Source: Obesumbacterium proteus
GTDB taxonomy: Bacteria; Pseudomonadota; Gammaproteobacteria; Enterobacterales; Enterobacteriaceae
Direction: 5' to 3'
Assembly: GCF_001586165.1 (NCBI RefSeq)
Contig: NZ_CP014608.1
Span: 1,364,001 to 1,428,000, forward strand
DNA length: 64,000 nt
Shown here: positions 7,122 to 14,117 of the stretch, piece after piece
Numbering within the stretch: position 1 is the first letter of the stretch
Layout: each line of letters opens with the position of its first letter
The notes under the pieces: generated by a model
What the model was told of the DNA's origin: nothing
What the model saw: only the letters and a program-made list of their open reading frames with translations
Database searches by the model: none
Program-made: the position numbers and the translations under genes

Positions 7122-7151
7122 AGGAGAATATTAATTATTTAATGTTCTCCT
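7122..7151 (+). other. Long intra-operon stem-loop
   Basis: A 13-base-pair stem (7122-7134 with 7139-7151, one G-U pair) closes a TTAT loop inside the 172-base gap between the DUF4312 and DUF4311 genes. No T-run follows, so it is more likely an mRNA processing or stability element, or an operator, than a terminator. Confidence 0.6.
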
Positions 7152-7234
7152 GTACTCCATCGTTTTCAGTTCGTCGTGCTCAAAAGCGGCAGTTTGAAAG
7201 GCGAAGGGTATATAACATTATAAGGAATATGCTG

Positions 7235-8011
7235 ATGTTTCTAATTATCCTCCTGAAGTCGATTATTATCGGCGGATTGGTTGGCGTGGGGGTTGGCGCA
7301 GGGGCTGCGCGTATGTTCCATGCGCCCACGGTTCAGGGTATGGGGGCGTTCCGTACTTTAGGTGAGCTGAACTCCTGCGAAGGCGATCCGGCTTCCCACT
7401 TCTCTTTTGGCCTGGGCTTCTTCTTTAACGCCTGGGCATCTTCCGTTGCCGCCGGTGCATTCACGCAGGACGTCGATCACCGCATCATCCCTAACTGGGG
7501 TGCTGCCGTATTGCTGATGAAAAACCGCGACTTAGCTACGACCATGCACGATCCTAAAAAGATGGCGATTGCCTGCGGCATCATCGGTGTGATCGTGGTT
7601 GCCTTCCTGAATTCCACGGCTTCAGCGGTCCCCGCCGCGTTGCAAATCACCGCCGTTAAAGTGTTGGTGCCTGCGGCGAACCTGCTGGTGAATACCGTGA
7701 TGCCGGTGATTTTCTGGTTAGCCGCCATCGATGCAGGGCGTCGCTCTGGCTTCTGGGCCACGATTTTCGGTGGTTTGGCGCAGCTTATCATGGGGAACGC
7801 CGTGCCGGGGTTGGTATTGGGCATCCTGATTGGTAAAGGCGTGGAAGAGAGCGGTTGGAACAAGGTCACTAAGATTATGATGGCGGTTATCGTGCTGCTG
7901 TTTGTGCTGAGCGGGTTCTTCCGTGGTTTCGACATGAAAATGCTGGAGTCCTTCCATCTTGGTGTGCCGTTCTGGTTAGACCAAATCCACAATACCCTTA
8001 GCGGCAAATAA
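7235..8011 (+). CDS. DUF4311 family membrane protein
   Basis: 258-residue polytopic membrane protein with about seven hydrophobic segments. It starts with a Gly-rich helix (SIIIGGLVGVGVGAGAARMF). Polar conserved stretches are GELNSCEGDPASHFSFGLG and QDVDHRIIPNWGAAVLLMKNRD. The frame is open further upstream (to 7142), but ATG 7235 is chosen because AAGGA lies 8 bases before it and the hydrophobic segment begins there. With the DUF4310 protein it probably forms the two-part membrane channel of an uncharacterised transporter, similar in arrangement to E. coli YhfT (inference). No family member has a known substrate that I can name. Confidence 0.8.
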   Translation: MFLIILLKSIIIGGLVGVGVGAGAARMFHAPTVQGMGAFRTLGELNSCEGDPASHFSFGLGFFFNAWASSVAAGAFTQDVDHRIIPNWGAAVLLMKNRDLATTMHDPKKMAIACGIIGVIVVAFLNSTASAVPAALQITAVKVLVPAANLLVNTVMPVIFWLAAIDAGRRSGFWATIFGGLAQLIMGNAVPGLVLGILIGKGVEESGWNKVTKIMMAVIVLLFVLSGFFRGFDMKMLESFHLGVPFWLDQIHNTLSGK

Positions 8012-8029
8012 TCAGGCGGAGTGCAGATA

Positions 8030-8677
8030 ATGGACGAGAAATTAAAGAATAACTTCTGGTACGCCGACTGGTCATTCCCGATCTTTGTTGGTTTGCTCTC
8101 TGCCGGTGTGTTCGCCGGTACACATATGTACTACCTGTATGGCATCGGCGCATTTAACGAAGTGGCGTTTGTTTCTATGCTGCGTGCGGGTATCGATACG
8201 GGTTCTTACGGTGCGGTCGCGGCATTCGGGGCGAGCTTCCTGTTTGCTCGTATTATCGAAGGTTCTCTGGTGGGGATTTTGGATATTGGCGGTGCTATTC
8301 AAACCGGCGTTGGTTTAGGGGTTCCTGCACTGTTACTCGGGGCTGGCTTTGTTTATCCGGTAGAGAACTTTGGCGCTTCGCTGGTAACCGGCTTGGCGAT
8401 TGGTTTAGCTATTGGCTATCTGATTATTCTGGCGCGTAAATTTACCATCAATCAGAGCAACTCAACCTACGGTGCTGACGTGATGATGGGCGCGGGGAAT
8501 GCTTCCGGTCGCTTCTTGGGGCCGTTGATTATTCTGTCTGCGATTACCGCGTCGATTCCTATCGGTATCGGCTCACTGATTGGCGCTCTGCTGTTCTATC
8601 TCTGGCAGAAACCGATCACCGGTGGTGCAATTCTGGGTGCCATGATTTTTGGCTCAATTTTCCCAGTCGCGATTTAA
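8030..8677 (+). CDS. DUF4310 family membrane protein
   Basis: 215-residue membrane protein with about six hydrophobic segments and abundant Gly/Ala. The conserved central and C-terminal parts include SNSTYGADVMMGAGNASGRFLGP and PITGGAILGAMIFGS. The ATG at 8030 is preferred over GTG 8021 because AGGCGGAG sits 8-9 bases before it. It follows the DUF4311 gene by 18 bases and is its likely partner subunit. A hairpin (8698-8715) after this gene separates the membrane module from the enzyme module of the operon. Confidence 0.8.
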   Translation: MDEKLKNNFWYADWSFPIFVGLLSAGVFAGTHMYYLYGIGAFNEVAFVSMLRAGIDTGSYGAVAAFGASFLFARIIEGSLVGILDIGGAIQTGVGLGVPALLLGAGFVYPVENFGASLVTGLAIGLAIGYLIILARKFTINQSNSTYGADVMMGAGNASGRFLGPLIILSAITASIPIGIGSLIGALLFYLWQKPITGGAILGAMIFGSIFPVAI

Positions 8678-8697
8678 CCATTCAAATCTCCTCAATG

Positions 8698-8715
8698 CCC
8701 GCGCCACGGCGCGGG
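8698..8715 (+). other. GC hairpin between transporter and enzyme genes
   Basis: CCCGCGC pairs with GCGCGGG around a four-base loop in the 76-base gap. There is no T-run, so it is more likely a transcript-stability barrier than a terminator; downstream genes are probably still in the operon. Confidence 0.5.
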
Positions 8716-8753
8716 ACATTCTTCACCTGAACTAAGAAGTAAGAAGGTGTGCG

Positions 8754-9887
8754 ATGTACGATTTAATCATTAAACAGGGAAAATGTGCCGACGGCAGCGT
8801 AGTGGATATTGCTGTCAAAGAGGGAAAAATCGCGGCGCTAGGCTCGTTGGAGCATAATGCGACGGCAGCGAGAACAATCGACCTGCAAGGCCGATATTTC
8901 CTCAGTGCAGGCTGGATTGATTCCCATACCCATTGTTATCCCTCCTCTCCCATTTATAACGACGAACCCGATCTGGTGGGTGTTTCCAGCGGCGTGACCT
9001 CCGTTGTCGATGCGGGAAGCACCGGTGCTGATGACATCGACGAGTTTTATCGCCTAACCCGTAGTGCTAAAACCAACGTGTTTGCGTTTCTGAATATCTC
9101 CCGCATTGGCCTGCTGCGCCAAAATGAGCTGGGAGATATGAATGATATTGATGATGCGCTGGCGCATAAGGCGATTCGGGCGCATCAAGGCTTTGTAGTC
9201 GGTATTAAGGCGCGAATGAGCAGCAGCGTGGTGCAGCAAAACGGGATCCAACCGCTGGTTCGCGCCAAAGAAATTCAGGCCAACAACGGCGGTTTACCGC
9301 TAATGGTGCACATCGGTAACAATCCACCAAACCTCGATGACATTGCTGATTTACTGACTCAGGGTGACATCATTACCCACTGCTATAACGGCAAACCGAA
9401 CCGCATTCTGACCCCAGAAGGGGAGCTACGCAGCGCCGTGAAGCGTGCGTTGGATCGCGGTGTTTTACTCGATGTGGGACACGGTAGCGCCAGCTTTAGT
9501 TTTGATGTGGCTGAAGTGGCTATCGCGCAGGGGATTTACCCGCACACCATTAGCTCTGATATCTACTGTAAAAATCGTATTAAGGGACCGGTTTATAGCT
9601 TGGCCTATGTGATGTCTAAATTCCTGCTGGTCGGACTCTCGTTGCCACAAATTATCAACTGCGTCACCGCTAATGCCGCTCAGGCGCTGCGTTTGCCAAA
9701 TAAAGGCCGCTTAGCCGTGGGCTGCGACGCTGACTTTACAATCTTTGATGTGGTTGAACAGGCGCAGGTTTTTGCAGACTCAGAACAACAAAGCAGGAGC
9801 GGGCAAACCCTGATCCTGCCGCTGGCCGCCATTGTGGCAGGGCAGCCAATGCTTACTCAGGATGGAGAATCCAGAAATGTCTTCTAA
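8754..9887 (+). CDS. Amidohydrolase/deacetylase-family metallohydrolase
   Basis: 377 residues, an amidohydrolase-superfamily TIM barrel with a two-metal site. His58 and His60 are in DSHTHCYP, Lys152 (the carboxylated lysine) is in VGIKARMSS, His186 in MVHIGNNP, His209 in ITHCYNG, and Asp269 in TISSDIY. This set matches the dihydroorotase-like deacetylase group (Atu3266/EF0837 relatives), whose physiological substrates are unknown. In context it would remove an N-acyl or O-acyl group before the PLP lyase acts. AAGAAGGTG precedes the start. Its 3' end overlaps the next gene by 11 bases, so the two are translationally linked. Confidence 0.88.
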   Translation: MYDLIIKQGKCADGSVVDIAVKEGKIAALGSLEHNATAARTIDLQGRYFLSAGWIDSHTHCYPSSPIYNDEPDLVGVSSGVTSVVDAGSTGADDIDEFYRLTRSAKTNVFAFLNISRIGLLRQNELGDMNDIDDALAHKAIRAHQGFVVGIKARMSSSVVQQNGIQPLVRAKEIQANNGGLPLMVHIGNNPPNLDDIADLLTQGDIITHCYNGKPNRILTPEGELRSAVKRALDRGVLLDVGHGSASFSFDVAEVAIAQGIYPHTISSDIYCKNRIKGPVYSLAYVMSKFLLVGLSLPQIINCVTANAAQALRLPNKGRLAVGCDADFTIFDVVEQAQVFADSEQQSRSGQTLILPLAAIVAGQPMLTQDGESRNVF

Positions 9888-10989
9888 TCAGTCTATCTAC
9901 CAGAAATATAACCTGAAAACGGTGATCAATACTTCAGGCCGTATGACCATTTTGGGCGTGTCGACGCCGCGCGAAGACGTGGTCGAAGCCGTCAATTTTG
10001 GCCTGAATCACTATTTTGAAGTCAAAGATTTGGTGAATAAAACCGGCCGCTATATTGCTGATTTGCTTGGCGTAGAAGATGCGGTCGTGGTGTCTTGCGC
10101 TTCTGCGGGGATCGCCCAGTCGGTAGCCGCGGTAATCGTTAAAGATAATCTGTACCGCTTGGAAAACCTGCATGCGCATCCGCATGATGTTCCCAGCGAA
10201 ATTGTGGTGCCAAAGGGCCATAACGTGAACTTTGGTGCGCCGGTGGGCACCATGGTGCAATTGGGCGGTGGTACGCTGCGCGAGGCGGGATATGCCAACG
10301 AATGCTCTCCAGCACAGCTGGCTGCGGCGATTACGCCAAATACGGCCGCCATTCTGTATATCAAATCCCATCACTGTGTGCAGAAAAGCATGCTGAATGT
10401 GGCACAGGCCGCTGAAGTCGCGAAAGCGCATCAACTGCCGCTTATTGTTGATGCGGCGGCTGAAGAGGATTTGCAGTGCTATTACCACATGGGCGCCGAT
10501 CTGGTGATTTATAGCGGCGCTAAGGCGATTGAAGGCCCAACCAGTGGTTTGGTGATTGGTAAGCAGCAGTATGTTGAGTGGGTGAAGCTTCAGTCCAATG
10601 GGATTGGGCGCGCGATGAAAGTGGGTAAAGAGGGCATTCTTGGCCTGACTCAGGCTATCGCCAGCTATATGACGCTTGAAAAAGAGAGCGGCCAGCAGAT
10701 GGTCGAAAAAATGACGGCGTTTATCGAGAACCTGAACTCACTTAACGGCGTACAGGCCAAAGTCGTTTGGGACAGCGCGGGTCGAGATATTGCTCGTACT
10801 GAAATCACGTTCGATCATGCGGCGCTGGGGATCAGCACGCAGGAGATCGTTGACCGTTTGAAGAACGGCGATCCCGCGATTTATTTCCGTGGCTATAAGG
10901 CTAACGAAGGAAAAATCGAAGTGGATGTGCGTAGCGTTAGCGCCGAGCAGCTGCATACCGTTTACCAGTGTATTAAAGCATTGTTCTAA
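9877..10989 (+). CDS. DgaE-family PLP-dependent ammonia-lyase
   Basis: 370-residue SelA-like fold-type I PLP enzyme. Lys216 in YSGAKAIEGPTSG is the likely Schiff-base lysine, and Asp192 in LIVDAAAEEDL would contact the pyridine nitrogen. In Salmonella, DgaE removes ammonia from D-glucosaminate-6-phosphate to give 2-keto-3-deoxygluconate-6-phosphate; this paralogue probably acts on a related 2-amino sugar acid. ATG 9877 overlaps the deacetylase stop and has GGAG upstream. Unlike the dga operon, no recognisable mannose-type PTS accompanies it, so how the substrate becomes phosphorylated (if it does) is open. Confidence 0.85.
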   Translation: MSSNQSIYQKYNLKTVINTSGRMTILGVSTPREDVVEAVNFGLNHYFEVKDLVNKTGRYIADLLGVEDAVVVSCASAGIAQSVAAVIVKDNLYRLENLHAHPHDVPSEIVVPKGHNVNFGAPVGTMVQLGGGTLREAGYANECSPAQLAAAITPNTAAILYIKSHHCVQKSMLNVAQAAEVAKAHQLPLIVDAAAEEDLQCYYHMGADLVIYSGAKAIEGPTSGLVIGKQQYVEWVKLQSNGIGRAMKVGKEGILGLTQAIASYMTLEKESGQQMVEKMTAFIENLNSLNGVQAKVVWDSAGRDIARTEITFDHAALGISTQEIVDRLKNGDPAIYFRGYKANEGKIEVDVRSVSAEQLHTVYQCIKALF

Positions 10990-11005
10990 TTAAGGGAGTT
11001 AACTG

Positions 11006-11746
11006 ATGCAACTGACACCTAAATTTTATAAAAATCGTGTTTGCCTGAATGTGCTGGCGGGTTCCAAAGAGAATGCCCGCGAAATTTATGAAGCGGCCGA
11101 AGGCTATGTGCTGGTTGGGGTGTTATCGAAAGACTACCCTGACGTTTCTTCTGCCGTGGCGGATATGAAGGAATACTCAGCGCTGATTAATAATGCGCTT
11201 TCCGTGGGGCTGGGCGCTGGTGATCCTAATCAATCGCTGATGGTGTCGCAGATTTCAGCGCAGGTGCAGCCACAGCATGTGAATCAGGTATTTACCGGCG
11301 TGGGCACCAGCCGTGGGATGCTGGGGCAGAATGCATCGGTGGTGAATGGTTTAGTATCGCCTACCGGTACGGTCGGGCAGGTGAAGATCTCTACCGGCCC
11401 GCTGAGCTGCCAAGGGCCTGATGCGATTGTGCCTGTCGAGTCTGCGATTGCGCTATTACAGGATATGGGCGGCAGCTCGGTGAAATACTTCCCGATGGGC
11501 GGGTTGAAATGCCGTGAAGAGTTTGAGTATGTGGCTAAAGCCTGTGCGAAACAGAATTTCTGGCTAGAGCCAACGGGCGGGATCGATCTAGATAACTTTG
11601 AAGCGATCCTGAAAATCGCGCTGGATGCTGGCGTAGAAAAAGTGATCCCACATATCTACAGTTCGATCATTGATAAAGCCTCGGGGAATACGCGTCCGGA
11701 AGATGTTGCGCGGTTGCTGGAGATGGTGAAGAAGCTGGTGGGGTAG
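11006..11746 (+). CDS. DgaF-family KDGP aldolase
   Basis: 246-residue class I aldolase of the DgaF family, which in Salmonella splits 2-keto-3-deoxygluconate-6-phosphate to glyceraldehyde-3-phosphate and pyruvate. The likely Schiff-base lysine is in GSSVKYFPMGGLKCREEF. ISTGPLSCQGPDAIVPVESA and LEPTGGIDLDNF are further family blocks, and VIPHIYSSIIDKASG is near the end. It has GGGAGTT upstream and lies 16 bases after the lyase. It is the last operon gene before a probable terminator. A six-carbon or similar substrate converging on pyruvate is the natural reading of the lyase-aldolase pair. Confidence 0.87.
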   Translation: MQLTPKFYKNRVCLNVLAGSKENAREIYEAAEGYVLVGVLSKDYPDVSSAVADMKEYSALINNALSVGLGAGDPNQSLMVSQISAQVQPQHVNQVFTGVGTSRGMLGQNASVVNGLVSPTGTVGQVKISTGPLSCQGPDAIVPVESAIALLQDMGGSSVKYFPMGGLKCREEFEYVAKACAKQNFWLEPTGGIDLDNFEAILKIALDAGVEKVIPHIYSSIIDKASGNTRPEDVARLLEMVKKLVG

Positions 11747-11757
11747 TCTTTTTTGGG

Positions 11758-11780
11758 CTGGGAGAGATAGCCTCTCCCAG
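11758..11780 (+). terminator. Probable operon terminator
   Basis: CTGGGAGAG (11758-11766) pairs with CTCTCCCAG (11772-11780) 12 bases after the aldolase stop. The following TCGCCTTTGTT is only weakly T-rich. Confidence 0.55.
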
Positions 11781-12119
11781 TCGCCTTTGTTGGCAGAGGG
11801 AAGAGCCGATCGAGCGTCATTAAACGACTATGAATGATTCCCTCTTTTGAGCAGGGATAGGGTGAGGTAAATTTTAAGGTTGTTTTTCAGCCATTCTCTT
11901 TTTTCTCGCCGCGAAGTAATTCCGAATTCTGCCCGTTAGATCACATTACTTGCCTGTCTGCATCTGCTAGTGAACGATATAATTCCAATGCAACCATCCA
12001 CCGTATGATTTGATACATCAGTGTAAAGTTGGTCCATAAATTGCCTCTGCATATTTGGTTTTCTCTATGATTTTTTTGCGCAGGGTTGCGTCCATCAGTA
12101 AGTTAGCAGCGGTATTAGC
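11781..12119 (+). promoter_or_regulatory. Region upstream of the PRD regulator gene
   Basis: A gap of about 340 bases, GC-poor after 11900, which must hold the promoter of the regulator gene. No copy of the TTTGAAyTGGAAA motif found before the operon is visible here, so direct autoregulation through that site is not supported. Nothing else recognised. Confidence 0.35.
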
Positions 12120-14039
12120 ATGATCTCATTTCCTTATCCTCGTTTAAATCAGGTGTTTGATGCGCTTCTTGAGGAAACATTGCCTCAAGAGGAGTTAGCA
12201 CGGCGTTTTGCTGTCTCAACTCGAACCGTGCGAACCGACATCACTACGCTGAACGATATTCTGAGCCAATATGGTGCCGAGTTTGTGCATTTGCGGGGCA
12301 GCGGCTATCGATTAGACGTGCATGATGCCGACCGTTTTTCACTATTACAGCAGCAAAGCCGAGCGACGCGAAGCGTACCGCGCTCGGCAAAAGATCGTGT
12401 CACTCATCTATTGCTACGTTTTTTGGCGCAGGGCGAGCCAATCAAACTTGATGATGTAGCGGATAGCTGGTTCGTCAGCCGAGCATCACTGCAAAGCGAT
12501 ATGACCGATGTGCGTGACATGGTGGGAAAGTACGGATTAACGATAGAAAGTAAGCCGCACTATGGTATGAAGCTGTTTGGCCGTGAGAATGCGGTGCGCG
12601 CCTGTTTGGCAAACCTGCTGTTTCAGTATCCTGCGGGCGACCCGCTGTTTGGCGAGCTGCGAGGCAAAGTATTACCTGAAATTGATATTGCTCAGCTGCG
12701 CGAACAGCTTCACCTCACCATGCAGCAGTATCACATCCGTTTAACGGATGAGGCTGAGCAGCAGCTCCTAATTTATTGCGGCATTATTTTGCACCGTATC
12801 CGCACCGGTTTTCTGTTAGATGAACTGGATGTTAGCGATGTTGAACCGGTGTTTACTCAGGCTGCGCGTGACGTTGCCCGCTATTTGGAAGCGCGATTTG
12901 GCTGCGGTATTCCTGAAACCGAAGTGGCCTATCTGAGCGTGCAAATTGCGGCCCGACGCATCACGGATGCCAGCAGCCTGCAAAATATCGACGGCGATGA
13001 AAACCATGCGTTGGTGAAGCATATTCTTGGCTTTATCAACGAGCACTATAACTACGATTTACGCGGCGATGAGCAACTGAGCAGCGATTTGCTGTCACAT
13101 ATTGCGACAATGATGACCCGCGCTAAGTATCAGATAAATATCCCTAACCCTCTGCTTGAGCATATCAAACAGCATTATCCATTGGCGTATGATGTGACGC
13201 TGGCCGCGGTGTCGAGTTGGGGAAAGAATATGCCCTATACCATTACCGATAATGAAATTGGCTATCTGGTTTTGCACATCGGAGTGGGGTTGGAGCGCCA
13301 TTATGACATTGGTTACGAGCGTCACCCGCAGGCGCTGTTGGTCTGTGATTCCGGTATGTCTACGCTACGCCTGCTGGAAACTAAGCTGAAACGTGAGTTT
13401 CCACAGCTGATCGTCAATCAGGTTGATTCGCTAAGAGAGTATGAAAAGCTCGAGCACATCGAAGAAGACTTTGTTATTTCCATGGCGAAGGTGCCAGAAA
13501 AGAATAAGCCGGTTGTCACCGTCGCACCTTTCCCAACCAGTTTTCAGTTAGAGCAGTTAGCTAAGCTGGTATTGGTGGATCGTACTAAGCCTTATATGTT
13601 GGAAAAGTTTTTTGATGCGACTCATTTCTGTGTCTTGAATGAGTCTGTTTCGCAGGCGGATTTGTTTGCCCGCATTTGCCATCAAATCCAGCAGGAAGGG
13701 TACGTCGACGCAGATTTCCATCCTTCTTTGGTTGAGCGTGAAAGCATCGTGTCTACCATGCTGGGCGAGGGCATTGCGCTCCCCCATTCCTTAGGATTGC
13801 TGGCCAAGAAAACGGTGATTTATACCGTGCTTGCTCCGCAAGGCGTGCGTTGGAGCGAGAACGAAACGGCGCATGTGATTTTTCTGCTCGCGATTAGCAA
13901 GCAGGATTATGAAGAGGCGATGGCTATTTACGACTTGTTCGTGACCTTTATGCGAGAGCGCGCGGTAGGGCGACTGTTGGCCAGCACCGACTTTGAGCAG
14001 TTTAGAGATATTGCGATGGACTGCTTGAGCCGTAGTTAA
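12120..14039 (+). CDS. PRD/EIIB/EIIA transcriptional regulator (MtlR/LicR type)
   Basis: 639 residues with a full PTS-regulated activator layout. It has an N-terminal HTH (residues 15-65, RRFAVSTRTVRTDITTLN), a second HTH (about 100-150, SWFVSRASLQSDMTDVR) and PRD1 (about 190-285). PRD2 (about 300-400) ends in TITDNEIGYLVLHIG. A GAT-type IIB-like domain has Cys in LLVCDSGMSTLRLLE (about 410-490), and a fructose-type IIA-like domain has His in GEGIALPHSLG (about 500-639). It would be phosphorylated by PTS proteins and so report the transport state. Its position directly after the operon makes it the probable activator, with 5904-5952 as the candidate site. Confidence 0.88.
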   Translation: MISFPYPRLNQVFDALLEETLPQEELARRFAVSTRTVRTDITTLNDILSQYGAEFVHLRGSGYRLDVHDADRFSLLQQQSRATRSVPRSAKDRVTHLLLRFLAQGEPIKLDDVADSWFVSRASLQSDMTDVRDMVGKYGLTIESKPHYGMKLFGRENAVRACLANLLFQYPAGDPLFGELRGKVLPEIDIAQLREQLHLTMQQYHIRLTDEAEQQLLIYCGIILHRIRTGFLLDELDVSDVEPVFTQAARDVARYLEARFGCGIPETEVAYLSVQIAARRITDASSLQNIDGDENHALVKHILGFINEHYNYDLRGDEQLSSDLLSHIATMMTRAKYQINIPNPLLEHIKQHYPLAYDVTLAAVSSWGKNMPYTITDNEIGYLVLHIGVGLERHYDIGYERHPQALLVCDSGMSTLRLLETKLKREFPQLIVNQVDSLREYEKLEHIEEDFVISMAKVPEKNKPVVTVAPFPTSFQLEQLAKLVLVDRTKPYMLEKFFDATHFCVLNESVSQADLFARICHQIQQEGYVDADFHPSLVERESIVSTMLGEGIALPHSLGLLAKKTVIYTVLAPQGVRWSENETAHVIFLLAISKQDYEEAMAIYDLFVTFMRERAVGRLLASTDFEQFRDIAMDCLSRS

Positions 14040-14061
14040 TTTTTACTTGTACCCTGAATGA

Positions 14062-14091
14062 AAAAGCCAGTCATTGTCATGACTGGCTTTT
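14062..14091. terminator. Bidirectional terminator
   Basis: AAAAGCCAGTCA (14062-14073) pairs with TGACTGGCTTTT (14080-14091), with A and T runs on both sides, between the convergent regulator and autotransporter genes. The same 12-base stem occurs at the sspB terminator (39881-39906). Confidence 0.85.
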
Positions 14092-14117
14092 AGATGATGC
14101 ATTGAGAGCTTTCGGGT

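Noticed and set aside
7142..7234. Extended N-terminus of the DUF4311 protein
   Set aside because: The extra 31 residues are basic and unlike a membrane protein start, overlap the stem-loop, and a good ribosome binding site precedes ATG 7235.
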